Source of the DNA: Pseudomonas sp. Leaf58
GTDB lineage: Bacteria; Pseudomonadota; Gammaproteobacteria; Pseudomonadales; Pseudomonadaceae
Length of the DNA stretch: 64,000 bases
Assembly: GCF_003627215.1 (NCBI RefSeq)
Contig: NZ_CP032678.1
Span: 62,001 to 126,000, forward strand
Reading direction: 5' to 3'
Shown: positions 8,574 through 17,584 of the stretch, piece after piece
Position numbering within the stretch: position 1 is the first letter of the stretch
How the letters are laid out: each line of letters begins with the position of its first letter
The notes under the pieces: model-generated
The model's input: the letters and a program-made list of their open reading frames with translations, nothing else
The model's database searches: none
What the model was told of the DNA's origin: nothing
Program-made: the position numbers and the translations under genes

Positions 8574-8858
8574 ATGATTCGAATTCTCTGGATCTTCCCA
8601 GGCATGTGGGTTTCTGGGATCTTGTACATGCTGGTTTCCCGCTATCTGGAAATGGGTCACGCTGCTGGGTTCAGTCCGGTGCTTGGGATAATGCTGACAG
8701 GTTTTTTTGGAACGATAATTGGCCTACTGAAAGTCTGGATGCGCCCTGATGCCTCGTCGAGTGGGGCTCAGGCATTGGCCGAAGAAGCCCAGGTGACTAG
8801 GGTTTTCGGCGATGAAAAGGACGATGTCGCTGAGGAGGGGGCAGCGATCCCCCGGTGA
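8574..8858 (+). CDS. Small membrane protein, unknown
   Basis: A 94-aa protein with two hydrophobic segments (about residues 3-21 and 33-52) and a charged acidic tail rich in Ala, Glu and Asp. The start ATG 8574 has a weak GATAGG site upstream. No domain recognised. It sits in a run of four small membrane or secreted proteins between the SbcC-like operon and a DUF4326-like gene. Confidence 0.5.
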   Translation: MIRILWIFPGMWVSGILYMLVSRYLEMGHAAGFSPVLGIMLTGFFGTIIGLLKVWMRPDASSSGAQALAEEAQVTRVFGDEKDDVAEEGAAIPR

Positions 8859-8962
8859 CCCCGACCTGAGCTTCAGGGTGGCCTGGTCAAAGGCTCTTGA
8901 TTTATTCGGTGGCTGTGCGAACATGTGGTTGCGCCAATTTAGATGTATATCGAGAATTGCTC

Positions 8963-9253
8963 ATGCTAAAAATGCGTTGGATGATGCTCGGATTGTTCAT
9001 GCCACTCACTGCGTCAGCTGCCGAGCTAAACAAGCTTGATGACAGTATGCTCTGGACTATCGCCATATGCGGGCTGATCGTCTTTGTTTGGACGAGTGCA
9101 GCAGTCTGTAGTCAAATGGGTGAGCGCACCGAATCAAGCGGTGGTCGTCGTAGCAATCAGAGCGACTCAGGTGGCGGCACAGATGCTGGTGGCTGGGGTG
9201 ACGGAGGCGGTTGCGGCGGTGATGGTGGTGGCTGCGGCGGTGGCGGCGACTAA
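8963..9253 (+). CDS. Exported or membrane protein with Gly/Cys-rich tail
   Basis: A 96-aa protein from ATG 8963. Residues 1-20 form a signal peptide ending in TASA; a second hydrophobic segment (about 30-46) follows. The last 35 residues are almost only Gly, Asp, Ser and a few Cys, ending in GGGCGGGGD. Such tails occur in small TIGR04222-type and bacteriocin-like proteins, but nothing specific can be claimed. A related, frameshifted gene lies just downstream (9349-9596), with two hydrophobic segments and a similar Gly/Asp tail ending in DGGD. The start is uncertain; ATG 8972 is also possible. Confidence 0.5.
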   Translation: MLKMRWMMLGLFMPLTASAAELNKLDDSMLWTIAICGLIVFVWTSAAVCSQMGERTESSGGRRSNQSDSGGGTDAGGWGDGGGCGGDGGGCGGGGD

Positions 9254-9348
9254 AGCCGTTAGCATCCGCGTAATGACATTTCGCCCTTTTTACAGGCGAT
9301 ACCAGGCCCGGTATTGCCACTGATCCTGCCAATCCTTTCGAGGTTCAA

Positions 9349-9596
9349 ATGCCTGTGCTAGCCATTGCTGCCATATTGTTTGGCCTGTGTATCTGGGCCA
9401 ACGACGCGTGGGGGTGTTTCGCGGCTTGCCGACACCAGTGTTGATTGTCGCCTTTGTTTTCTGGTTTTGCATGAGTGCGTTCTTCCTGTGGTTGAGTGCT
9501 CCCACGAAGTCCGGACACAGTGGGAACGCCCAATCCGGAGGCGATGCTGGCGGGTATTTCGCCGACACAGATGCTGGTGGTGACGGGGGCGACTAA
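9349..9596 (+). pseudogene. Frameshifted two-helix membrane protein with Gly/Asp tail
   Basis: ATG 9349 opens a hydrophobic frame (VLAIAAILFGLCIW) that stops early at 9442-9444. The next frame continues with RGLPTPVLIVAFVF, a second hydrophobic helix and a Gly/Asp tail ending GGDGGD at 9596. Joining them needs one extra base in the G-run around 9410-9414. The joined product (about 82 aa) has the same plan as its upstream neighbour. This could be a real frameshift, a -1 slip on the G-run, or a sequencing deletion. Confidence 0.45.
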
Positions 9597-9667
9597 GACG
9601 GCCCGCCTTCGCCATCACCTGGGCTGGGCGCGGGGCATGGGGCAGCCATCCTTGGCTCTCCAGACGT

Positions 9668-10102
9668 TCAGGCCAACTGAGCGTAGTCGTATTCGTCCTC
9701 GAATTTACGCTGTTTTTCGACGTGATCCTGCAGGGCTTTCCAGCCGGCAGATGAGATCCGGATCAACACCTCTTCATGGTGCGCCAGGTTGAAAAAGCCG
9801 CGCTCTGAAAGTGTCTGGGCCCCAGCCAGTAATTTTTGCGGGACGTCAATCATGAGAATTTCATCAGGTTTGCGCTCCACGCGATTAACCTGCCTCACGA
9901 TGCTCTGCGCAACCCTCAGCTCGGTGGGAGAAAGGTCAGCCATCAGGGCCTTGTGCTGCTCCAGGCCAAAGACAATGGCTTCGTGGGCATTGCGGGCAAT
10001 CACCTTGTACAACCAGGCGTCATCGGGAAAATCTGGAGCAATGGCCTTCGCGTCCCACAGGGTGGTGGTGGGGTCATAGGCAACGAACCAAGTCTCTTTC
10101 AT
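9668..10102 (-). CDS. Unknown soluble protein (144 aa)
   Basis: The start ATG 10102 has a GAGGAG ribosome site 8 nt upstream. There is no signal peptide or membrane segment. Composition is ordinary globular: hydrophobic core segments such as DEILMIDVPQKLL and HHEEVLIRISSAG separated by helices. I recognise no domain. It is divergent from the DUF4326-like gene, sharing the 61-bp gap 10103-10163. Confidence 0.6.
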   Translation of the reverse strand: MKETWFVAYDPTTTLWDAKAIAPDFPDDAWLYKVIARNAHEAIVFGLEQHKALMADLSPTELRVAQSIVRQVNRVERKPDEILMIDVPQKLLAGAQTLSERGFFNLAHHEEVLIRISSAGWKALQDHVEKQRKFEDEYDYAQLA

Positions 10103-10163
10103 TTTATTGTTCTCCTCGACTTATACTAATATTGTCTTCCTTGAGCACCCTTGCGGACAAGCC

Positions 10164-10580
10164 ATGATTACCAAAGTCTCCAATATTCGCGCAAACAGCA
10201 ATCACGCCATTTTCATTGGGCGCAGCCGCGACCCCTATCATTTCGGGAACCCCTTTCCGATCGGCGGTAAAAACCCTCTGCATGAAAATCAGGTGTTCGA
10301 CCGTGCGGGTTGCATCCTGGCCTTCCATGACTGGCTGGCAGGAAAGCCTGGGTACGAGAAGATCGAGCAAGACCGGCGACGCTGGATCCTTGAGAACCTG
10401 GAAACATTGCGCGCCCAGACGCTGGGCTGCTTCTGCGCACCGAAAGCCTGTCACGGGGATGCCTATCGCGTATTTCTCGGTGAAATCACGTACGACGATC
10501 TGCTGGACATTGTCCAGGGTCGCCCCAAAGTTCAGGTGGCCCCGGCGCATGAAGCCCCGCTACAGGGCAGCCTCCTCTGA
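10164..10580 (+). CDS. DUF4326-like protein
   Basis: A 138-aa protein from ATG 10164. It shows the family pattern: IFIGR followed by FGNPFPIGG (about residues 17-35), a helix with FHDWLAGKPGYE, then LGCFCAPKACHGDAYRVFL (about 88-106). The cysteines and CHGD motif are typical of DUF4326, a family found in phages and plasmids and of unproven function, perhaps nucleotide-related. The last 20 bp overlap the convergent gene 10560-11177. Confidence 0.75.
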   Translation: MITKVSNIRANSNHAIFIGRSRDPYHFGNPFPIGGKNPLHENQVFDRAGCILAFHDWLAGKPGYEKIEQDRRRWILENLETLRAQTLGCFCAPKACHGDAYRVFLGEITYDDLLDIVQGRPKVQVAPAHEAPLQGSLL

Positions 10581-11177
10581 GCCCCTCCGACTGAGGGGGA
10601 GGTGAATATCAAGCTGGGGCGGGTTGCTCATCATCTGCCTGAACTGCTCGATCACAAGGCGCGCCCGAGGCTCTGCCAGATGGTATTCGTACCATTCAAG
10701 GGAAAGCGCACATTCACCGATGCGCTTAACCACCTCTGGCTGCGGGATATTGCACTTGTAGCGGGGGTCGGTGTTTCGGGTGAGGATGATCTCAGCATAG
10801 CCAAACTGGTCTGCCGTAAGATCGAGAATCCAGCCCTGCTCGTGTTCCAGCCAGGCATGGGCTGACCACTGCTGATTCCTGGCAAGCATGCCCCCTGACG
10901 GATAATGATCATCCACCCTGAATTCATCGACAAAAGGCACGCCCTCGCGGGGCGTCCAGCCCGTCACACCCGCCTGGGTGAACAGGTGCAAGAGGTAGGC
11001 GGTCGTCAGCAAGCACATGTTTTGCGAGAGGGGGTCTCGCAGGTGATCGGGATAATTCCGCTTGAACCAGTCCCAGTCTTCACAGAGCAGGCCCCTGATG
11101 GGCACCAGGGCGTTTTTCAGCCTAACTCTGTGAAAGATCATGGGTAGCCACTCAAGTCGGCTCAGGGGACTCTTCAC
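10560..11177 (-). CDS. Transglutaminase-like cysteine protein, tentative
   Basis: A 205-aa protein. A Cys-His-Asp series in the order seen in transglutaminase/papain-like folds is visible: NMCLLTTAYL (Cys about 54), SAHAWLEHEQGW (His about 107) and ILDLTADQFG (Asp about 118). The HAW(V/L)E...hLD segment is the most family-like part. The catalytic role is inference. The start at 11177 overlaps the preceding gene by 26 bp; ATG 11141 would avoid this. Last gene of a leftward operon starting at 16671. Confidence 0.55.
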   Translation of the reverse strand: MKSPLSRLEWLPMIFHRVRLKNALVPIRGLLCEDWDWFKRNYPDHLRDPLSQNMCLLTTAYLLHLFTQAGVTGWTPREGVPFVDEFRVDDHYPSGGMLARNQQWSAHAWLEHEQGWILDLTADQFGYAEIILTRNTDPRYKCNIPQPEVVKRIGECALSLEWYEYHLAEPRARLVIEQFRQMMSNPPQLDIHLPLSRRGSEEAAL

Positions 11178-13440
11178 GCTCCCTGCTGCGCTCGTTGCTG
11201 CGCCCCTTCGAGAACATGGCCATCATCATCTTGACGATGCTCTGGATCATGGCGATGACTTTATCCATGTGCTCCTTGGCCTGCTTGGCGCATTCGCCTA
11301 CGGCACCGGGCTCCTTGGCCTTTTCATCAACTACCGAGCGCACCTTGCGCAATGACTGGTCAGCCGCCCCGACAGATTCGGCCAGTGCCGGCGAGCCTTT
11401 CTTCGCGCCGAACTTGTGGGCCTTGGTCACGTCCTCCTGCAGGGATTTCATGCTGTTGGTCAACTCGCTCCAGCCACGCAGAGTCTGGTCGGCGCTCAGC
11501 GGCTTGCCGTCAGCGTGCGTACCGGTCTCCAGCATCGAGGTCAGGCCGTTGATGTGGTTCATCTTGGCATTAATGCTGTTGGCGGTAACACCCGGATCAA
11601 AGGCATTGCGCGAGAACACACCAGGCCGAGACGACAGGCCTTTGAAGCTCGGCGTCTTGGGCAGGCCGAAACTGATATTGAACATCGGCGGGGGTGGTGG
11701 CGGCATGCCCATGCCGCCCATACCGCGTGGCATACCACCCATACCACCCATACCACCCATGCCGCTCATGCCCATGCCTGGGAAGGCGTCCTTGGGTTTG
11801 GTCGGATCTTGAGGCCGAGGAGCAGCCGCCCCTTTCGGGGCCGGAATGTGTTGGCCCGGATCAATCAAACGATCTGCTGCTGCCGCTGCCCCTGCTGCCG
11901 CTGTGCGGCGGGTTTGCGGATCTGGCTCACCTGGAATGTAGGCGTCACTGTCGGCGTCCTGGAGGGCAGGATCGTTGTTCTTTTCCTCAGCGCGTCTTTT
12001 GGCTTCTTCGATCGCCTTCGGATCCTGGGGTGCTTCGTTGATGTCCGTGCTCATACTCAATACCTCATCTGGATGAAAGCTTCCAACATCCAGGTTGTTA
12101 AGAACCAGTGTGTAGCGCCCCGAATCATCGTGAATTTTCTCAATACGAGTCGGCGCCTTGATTTTCGCCATCAGGCCGTCAGCCAGCTCCGCCTTGACGG
12201 CGTTCGCGAAGTCGCGGGGCACGTCGAGAATCCGGTTTTTGGCAATTTCGCCACGGTTCACCGAGCTCAGCACGAAATCCTTGAGCGCCCAGTCCTTGAA
12301 GCCTGCATTGCGGATCCTGATTTGGCGCAACGGGCCTGCCTCAAACTCCTTGAATGCCTTGTTGTAGCGGGCCAGGTCATAACGTTTGGCCTCCATGCAA
12401 TTTCTATCCAGCGTGGCAGCTTCCTCGGCGTCAGGCTCGTGATTGGGAAAATCTGCAGGGCCTTTGCCGTCAAAATAGGCCTTGGCCCACCGATCGACAT
12501 CATCAATCGATCGCTCAAAAGACTCGTCCCACTCCATGTCGAATTTCGGGTCAAGCACAGGAAATTCAGCAAGGCTTGCTGGTACTTTTTCCACCGCCTT
12601 GGCCAGTTTGATGGCTTCATCCTGCTGCAGCGCTTCGATCTGGGCACGCATTTGAAGAATGTCTTCGCGTTGCTCAAAGCGCGCATTTTCCTCCGCTGCC
12701 TGGGCGCTGAGCGCCTCTATGCTGTTACCAGCATTAGCCGCCTCCCGCGAGCTGCGCTCCAACTCCTCAATGCTTGAGCCAGGTGCGGGCGCCATGAACT
12801 GCGCTGATGCTTCCTGAAGCTTGGCATGGATGCCCGAATCACTGAGCGCCTGCATGTTCAGTTCGGCAATAACAGTCTGTAGGCCAGCGATTTTCTGGCG
12901 ATGATCAGGGATTTCCCCTTTCTCAGCCATCATCCTGGCCATGTCGACACGATCCTGATCGCTCCAACGATCAATGAACAGGTTGTCGACGGTGAAGGGT
13001 GGATCATATTCCACCTGGAAATGCCGCTTGTTTTCCAGATCGTAGACGCCCTCAATGCCCGCATAGGCAAACAGCTCCTTCACGCGCTTAAAGTCGATCT
13101 TCCCCTTGTTGTCGGACAGGTAGTCAATCTGATCAAACAGCTGCGTTTCGATCTTGCGCGGCAAGTTGGCGCTTTGCACCATGCGCTCGATCTGATCCAC
13201 GGCGATTTCGAGAGGCTGCTCCCCACGCGTCGAACGCAGAGGCTTGTCGGTCTCGTAGTCGTAGTAGTTCTTGATGTTCGATTCATCAATACGGGCAATC
13301 CACTGCTTGAAAAAGCGCTCCTGGTAGGGATTGCCTTTCAACAGGTTACGGAAGTAGTACGCTACGCCAATATCATAGGATTTAGGCACTTCCCACTTGG
13401 GCAGGGATTGGGGCTCACTCATGGAAGCAATCTCTCTCAT
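11152..13440 (-). CDS. Large unknown protein with MGGMGG repeats
   Basis: A 762-aa protein (756 aa if it starts at ATG 13422; neither start has a strong ribosome site). Residues 1-180 look globular. A helical, Gln/Glu/Ala-rich segment spans about 200-300. A charged linker (about 440-540) leads to a Gly/Met-rich stretch with repeated GMGGM units and a run of six prolines (about 556-590). The C-terminus is helical and ends in an Arg/Glu tail. There is no signal peptide and no clear transmembrane segment apart from a methionine-rich amphipathic helix near residue 735. I recognise no family. It is in an operon with an exported protein related to the one upstream of the icmC/icmV/dotA genes, so a transfer role is possible. 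Confidence 0.65.
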   Translation of the reverse strand: MREIASMSEPQSLPKWEVPKSYDIGVAYYFRNLLKGNPYQERFFKQWIARIDESNIKNYYDYETDKPLRSTRGEQPLEIAVDQIERMVQSANLPRKIETQLFDQIDYLSDNKGKIDFKRVKELFAYAGIEGVYDLENKRHFQVEYDPPFTVDNLFIDRWSDQDRVDMARMMAEKGEIPDHRQKIAGLQTVIAELNMQALSDSGIHAKLQEASAQFMAPAPGSSIEELERSSREAANAGNSIEALSAQAAEENARFEQREDILQMRAQIEALQQDEAIKLAKAVEKVPASLAEFPVLDPKFDMEWDESFERSIDDVDRWAKAYFDGKGPADFPNHEPDAEEAATLDRNCMEAKRYDLARYNKAFKEFEAGPLRQIRIRNAGFKDWALKDFVLSSVNRGEIAKNRILDVPRDFANAVKAELADGLMAKIKAPTRIEKIHDDSGRYTLVLNNLDVGSFHPDEVLSMSTDINEAPQDPKAIEEAKRRAEEKNNDPALQDADSDAYIPGEPDPQTRRTAAAGAAAAADRLIDPGQHIPAPKGAAAPRPQDPTKPKDAFPGMGMSGMGGMGGMGGMPRGMGGMGMPPPPPPMFNISFGLPKTPSFKGLSSRPGVFSRNAFDPGVTANSINAKMNHINGLTSMLETGTHADGKPLSADQTLRGWSELTNSMKSLQEDVTKAHKFGAKKGSPALAESVGAADQSLRKVRSVVDEKAKEPGAVGECAKQAKEHMDKVIAMIQSIVKMMMAMFSKGRSNERSREREESPEPT

Positions 13441-13483
13441 TTTCTCTATCGTGAGCGATGAGCAACAGTGCCATCAAGCCCAC

Positions 13484-14602
13484 TCACATTTTATTGGCAG
13501 GGTTGTCGATGACGCCCAGCACGTATTTGGCCAGCAACTGTTCTTTGATCAGGCTGGATTCGTACCGATCAATCATTTGGCGCAACTGAATCGACTTCAT
13601 GATCGCACCTTCGCGGTTGATGGCACTGGTCGTGTAGGTGTTGTCCTGAGTAACCCTGGTCACCCAGCTTTTCCCGTCAGTTGCCAGAGCGCCTTGGTCG
13701 GTGAAACGCAGGGCTGTTTGCGCTTCAAGTGCCGTCAACTTGGAGGGTTGTCCAGGTTCAGGCGGGGTACGCATCTGAATGTGCCGGTTGATGATAGCCC
13801 CCACATCATTCACTGCGTTCTTCATCCGCAGCTCTGTCAGGATTTCCTGAGGTTCGGTGGGGTCGGTCGGATTGAAACGCACGTACGGAGGGTAGGTGAC
13901 ATACGCATACGTCTGGGCCATTTCCAGGTCTTCGGGGCTGAATTGCGGGTTGTAGTTGCCCATGGGCATGAGAAGCCGAGGGTCGCTCGCCAATTCGCCT
14001 TTGCCCGCATCCCCCCAGGCCTTGATTTTGTCAAAAGTGGCGATCTGTTTGGCCAGATAAGCCGCATAGTTCTTCTGTGATTCAGTGAGCGTCGCTGATG
14101 CACCGGACGTTGACGCACTGGTGACCAGCCCGGTAATCCCCTGGCCTACGCTTTTGGCCTTGGCGTACAGCCCAACCACGTTTCCTGACACGGTGTCGAT
14201 CACGTCTTGATAGGTGTCCAGCACCGAGCTGTCGCCACATGCCAGGTCGGAAATAGCAGTGCCATTGATGGTTGTCGTGCAGGCGTCGCGGGTCGGCAGT
14301 GATCGCTCCAGCTGGCGCTTGTTATGAATGTCGGTAAGCACCTGATTCATGCGCGCTACGGTGTTGGCCACACCATTGTTCATCGCCATGATCGAGCTGT
14401 CTTTGCCCGTGTGGTACATTTGCATTATCGAATCGAGGTGTGCATATTCGATCGCCGCATGCATCTGCGTTTGAATGTCTTCATAAATCTGCTGGGCCAG
14501 CTTTGCGTAATCGTTCACTGGGATCAAGAAGGCGTTGGCTCCCAGTGACAGCACCAAGCAGCCAAGACCCAGCGTGTTACGCATCTTGCGCTTGAAATTC
14601 AT
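13484..14602 (-). CDS. Exported protein, paralogue of 23858-24988
   Basis: A 372-aa protein with a signal peptide (cleavage near ANA, residue 24). It shares a pattern with the exported protein at 23858-24988: NNGxAN, AR, DIxN, QLExSxP and DAC (here residues 75-108), then a second cysteine, and a helical C-terminus with (K/R)(Q/E)EQL. The shared cysteines suggest periplasmic disulfides. The other copy lies directly upstream of IcmC-like, IcmV-like and DotA-like genes, so both are probably parts of the transfer apparatus. I do not recognise a named family. The gene is 2 bp from the upstream stop. Confidence 0.7.
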   Translation of the reverse strand: MNFKRKMRNTLGLGCLVLSLGANAFLIPVNDYAKLAQQIYEDIQTQMHAAIEYAHLDSIMQMYHTGKDSSIMAMNNGVANTVARMNQVLTDIHNKRQLERSLPTRDACTTTINGTAISDLACGDSSVLDTYQDVIDTVSGNVVGLYAKAKSVGQGITGLVTSASTSGASATLTESQKNYAAYLAKQIATFDKIKAWGDAGKGELASDPRLLMPMGNYNPQFSPEDLEMAQTYAYVTYPPYVRFNPTDPTEPQEILTELRMKNAVNDVGAIINRHIQMRTPPEPGQPSKLTALEAQTALRFTDQGALATDGKSWVTRVTQDNTYTTSAINREGAIMKSIQLRQMIDRYESSLIKEQLLAKYVLGVIDNPANKM

Positions 14603-14603
14603 G

Positions 14604-15995
14604 TTAATCCTCCGGAAGCTGTTCGCTGCGCGACATGATCAATGAATCGGAAATCGCCCAGATCCAGGCCAGGTGATGTTTGGCCTTGTCTCTGACACGA
14701 TCGAATGAAAGGGTGATGTCCTGAAGCGGTAAGTTACCCTCATTCAGCCGATCCTTCAATTTTTCCTCAAACCGAGAAAAATCCATATGCTCATGCTGTG
14801 CCAGATAGGTTTCTTTGTCTTCATCGGACATGGCGCTGATTTTATCGATCAGGTCAGCTCCCGCATCTTCCCATGCCTCCGACATTTGGCTGTCGATGTG
14901 CGCAAGATAATTGGATTTCCACCGAGCAGCCTCATCCGGGAGTAAGTCCGGAATCTTGGTGTTGTCGAGGTAACCTTTTGCGAGGGTGCGAACGCGCTCA
15001 ATCAGGGCCTGAGCGTCCTCGTCTTCATATCCCATGTCCAGCGACTCAAATGAGTTTTCAAACAAGGGTAGCGGCATTCCGGGATCACTAGGCAGATACT
15101 CGATCGGCTCCAGCTCTTCCATCACGCATTCACGATAGGCTTTTTCCGCAGCGTCCAGGCAATGGGGCAGGGCGCTGCTGAAGAGATTCTCCTTGTCGGA
15201 AATCTGGGAGCGCTTGCTCCAGCTGTACGCCACGTCTTTCGCCAGGATCAGGGCAATTTTCGACAGCTCCCTGAGGACATCTTTCGGCTCGTGCGCACAC
15301 CACAGGCCATCCAGTCGCGACTGGGTTTTCAATGTCGCGGTAAACAGTGCCAGCTTGATCACGAGGTTGCCGTCACCGGTGGCATTTTCAGCCATTGAGT
15401 TCTCAAAATCACTGCTCTCCAGCACCCATTGCTGTGCAACCTGAACCAGGCCGCTTAGGGTCTCAATGGGGGTGTCCACGTACAGACTGGCCAGGTTTTT
15501 GGCCAGGGCCCTGCGCATGTAACGCAGCAAGATGTCCTGGCTGTCGGCGTTGTTGGCCGTCAAGCACAAATCCACCAAGCTCAGGTGCTCCTTGCACTTC
15601 TGGGCGACCACCTGCTTCAAATCATCATCACTGAGGTGCGGGTTGCGTCGACGTTCACCCACATACAGAGGGGCTGCTTCAGTCATGGCCTGCAAAAACC
15701 CCTGCAGCGCACGGTAATACTGGATGCGACCCTGCCCCTGATCCAGCGGCTTGGACTCAGTGGAGGGTTTTGGCTTCGGGGTTTCCAGCTTGGGCTGCTC
15801 GCGCCAGTTGGCGGGCGCGCGTTCGCGCTCTAAGGCGCGCAGACGCTCGCGCTCACGCACCCGGCGCACAAAGTGGTCATTGCTGCTGTCACTGCTCTCA
15901 TCGGCGTCATTGAATCCTTTCTCCAGGTTATCCACCATGGAGATGGGATCATCGTCATCATCGTGACTACGACCGGAACCGCGATTAGAGGCCAT
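14604..15995 (-). CDS. Unknown cytoplasmic protein (463 aa)
   Basis: No signal peptide or membrane helix. Residues 1-90 are low-complexity and charged: an Asp run, then Arg/Glu-rich RRVRERERLRALERER, then Pro/Lys. The rest is helical with many acidic residues (for example EDEDAQALIERVRTL). No catalytic motif recognised. The start overlaps the upstream stop by 11 bp and the stop is 2 bp before the next gene, so translation is tightly coupled within this operon. Confidence 0.65.
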   Translation of the reverse strand: MASNRGSGRSHDDDDDPISMVDNLEKGFNDADESSDSSNDHFVRRVRERERLRALERERAPANWREQPKLETPKPKPSTESKPLDQGQGRIQYYRALQGFLQAMTEAAPLYVGERRRNPHLSDDDLKQVVAQKCKEHLSLVDLCLTANNADSQDILLRYMRRALAKNLASLYVDTPIETLSGLVQVAQQWVLESSDFENSMAENATGDGNLVIKLALFTATLKTQSRLDGLWCAHEPKDVLRELSKIALILAKDVAYSWSKRSQISDKENLFSSALPHCLDAAEKAYRECVMEELEPIEYLPSDPGMPLPLFENSFESLDMGYEDEDAQALIERVRTLAKGYLDNTKIPDLLPDEAARWKSNYLAHIDSQMSEAWEDAGADLIDKISAMSDEDKETYLAQHEHMDFSRFEEKLKDRLNEGNLPLQDITLSFDRVRDKAKHHLAWIWAISDSLIMSRSEQLPED

Positions 15996-16671
15996 CTACA
16001 CCACCCTCCAGGCCTGCCAGGCGCTCGAAGCGCTGGCGCTGCAATTGCTCCATCTCGAAGGCCTTCTCGCGAGCCTTGTTCAAAGCCAGGAGCGGCTCCG
16101 CTTCCATCAGCATGCCTTGCAAGTCGGACAAGGCGACCATGTTTGCATCCAGAAGCGGCAGGCCTTGGCCATCCTGATATTCCTGGGTGATCTTGAACAG
16201 ACCGTGGATGACCATGTTGTGTGGCTTGATTTTCACCAGCTTTTGTTTGGGGTCAATCTCGAAGGTGTCACCGATCGCACGATCCAGAATCATGCCCATC
16301 AAGCCACGGGTCAAGGTGTCCAGGGTCGCCACCTCGCGCTCCTGGCTTTGCTGGATATTGATGTCGGTTTGCTGATCGAAACTCAAGTCTTCGAAGTGCT
16401 GAATGATCATTCCGCACGGTGATTCGTTGCTGACCAAATAGCACGCATTGGGGAAAAGCCGCACGCCATACACAAGAATCGCAATCTCCTCGGCGCGCAT
16501 GGCCAGTCGAGATAGCAGTACGCCGGGGTGAGTTACCACCTCAACCGGGTGTTTTTCGTTGTCCACATCGACCTTGTACGAGCTCATGTTCAGGCGCGCC
16601 ATTGAGGCGTTGAAGGCTTCGCGTATGTCTTCGATCGATTCGATCGCAATAGCTCGGGGGTCGTTTGACAT
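15985..16671 (-). CDS. Unknown protein (228 aa), first gene of the 10.5-16.7 kb operon
   Basis: The start ATG 16671 is supported by an AAGG site 9 nt upstream and by the end of good codon use there; the open frame further upstream overlaps the divergent gene. The protein is globular with mixed alpha/beta features in residues 40-160 and a Gln/Arg/Glu-rich helical tail. No signal peptide and no recognised domain. The divergent partner starts at 16744, so 16672-16743 holds the promoters of both; it is AT-rich with ATTCTAATATC at its centre. Confidence 0.65.
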   Translation of the reverse strand: MSNDPRAIAIESIEDIREAFNASMARLNMSSYKVDVDNEKHPVEVVTHPGVLLSRLAMRAEEIAILVYGVRLFPNACYLVSNESPCGMIIQHFEDLSFDQQTDINIQQSQEREVATLDTLTRGLMGMILDRAIGDTFEIDPKQKLVKIKPHNMVIHGLFKITQEYQDGQGLPLLDANMVALSDLQGMLMEAEPLLALNKAREKAFEMEQLQRQRFERLAGLEGGVDGL

Positions 16672-16743
16672 GATACAACCTTGCTTTGTTTTTTCTTTGA
16701 TTCTAATATCTACCCATTCAATAAACAAGAAAATAGATAGCTC

Positions 16744-17241
16744 ATGGCCAGAGATAACAACCCGCTTGAGGGGAAAACCCCTGAAGAGACCTTGCTGCTC
16801 AACCTTGGGCATGAGATTCTGAATTTTCGGAGTGATTTTCCAAAAAACTCGTTGAAGCATACCTTTGTGCTTAGCCCTTATGGCTCTTCCATGTTTGGAC
16901 TCATGCCCTCGAACGGACAGGTGTATTTGGGCATACCCAAGCGATTTTACGAGAAATTCAAATCCGCGAAGTGGCTCTATGCTGCGCGGGTGACGGGGCA
17001 ATCGGGCTTGTTTTTGGTGATGCAAATCGGTTCAGGGGAAAGTGCCCACCCGATTGGCCTCAGGATTTTTGTCCGGCTGATGCGACTCGATGCCCTGGGG
17101 GACGAGATCAAGATGCTCCGGGCAGTACCGATGGACAAGAAGGGCATCACCCGTGAAAACGATCTGCTGCAAGGCTTCAATTTGAAATTGATGCAGGTTA
17201 GTCGCTATGTCTGGGAGTTCTCCGAGAACGACGACTTCTAG
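16744..17241 (+). CDS. Unknown protein (165 aa)
   Basis: A globular protein without signal peptide. Features such as NGQVYLGIPKRFYEKF and ESAHPIGLRIFVRLMRLD suggest a small beta-rich domain. No family recognised. Divergent from the operon starting at 16671 and overlapping by 4 bp the stop of the convergent gene 17238-17525. Confidence 0.6.
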   Translation: MARDNNPLEGKTPEETLLLNLGHEILNFRSDFPKNSLKHTFVLSPYGSSMFGLMPSNGQVYLGIPKRFYEKFKSAKWLYAARVTGQSGLFLVMQIGSGESAHPIGLRIFVRLMRLDALGDEIKMLRAVPMDKKGITRENDLLQGFNLKLMQVSRYVWEFSENDDF

Positions 17242-17525
17242 GGGGCTTCGATCATCTCCACGCTGATCAGCCAGGCTTCTCCGCTGCCCCCGATGTTGCC
17301 AATCCAGAAGTCGGCACCTTGGGTAACGTATGCCAGCAGTGCGTGCGGCATTTGGAATTGAATGGAGCGCCCTGTGCCTAGCATGAGGGTCATTGCGCCA
17401 TGTTCAATGGCGGCGGTCACAGGCATGTCCTGCGCATCGACCAGATCGGTGAAAAAACCGCAGCGAGGTTTCCCGGTTTCCTCGTCGACACCGATAAAGG
17501 TTAGATGAGAGTCCAGGGTGATCAT
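17238..17525 (-). CDS. Unknown small protein (95 aa)
   Basis: ATG 17525 is chosen for its CGGAGA ribosome site 9 nt upstream; an upstream in-frame start lacks one. The protein appears to be beta-rich and compact (for example LTFIGVDEETGKPRCGFF) with Gly-rich turns near the C-terminus. No membrane segment or recognised motif. Divergent from the metallopeptidase gene that starts at 17585. Confidence 0.55.
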   Translation of the reverse strand: MITLDSHLTFIGVDEETGKPRCGFFTDLVDAQDMPVTAAIEHGAMTLMLGTGRSIQFQMPHALLAYVTQGADFWIGNIGGSGEAWLISVEMIEAP

Positions 17526-17584
17526 GGGGTTTATTTCTCCGATTCGCAGGGTACACAATCAAGTATGACGTCCAGGTGATCAAG

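Noticed and set aside
11416..12777. Plus-strand open frame (453 codons)
   Set aside because: Antisense to the 762-aa gene; its His/Thr repeats are the complement of the Gly-Met repeats.
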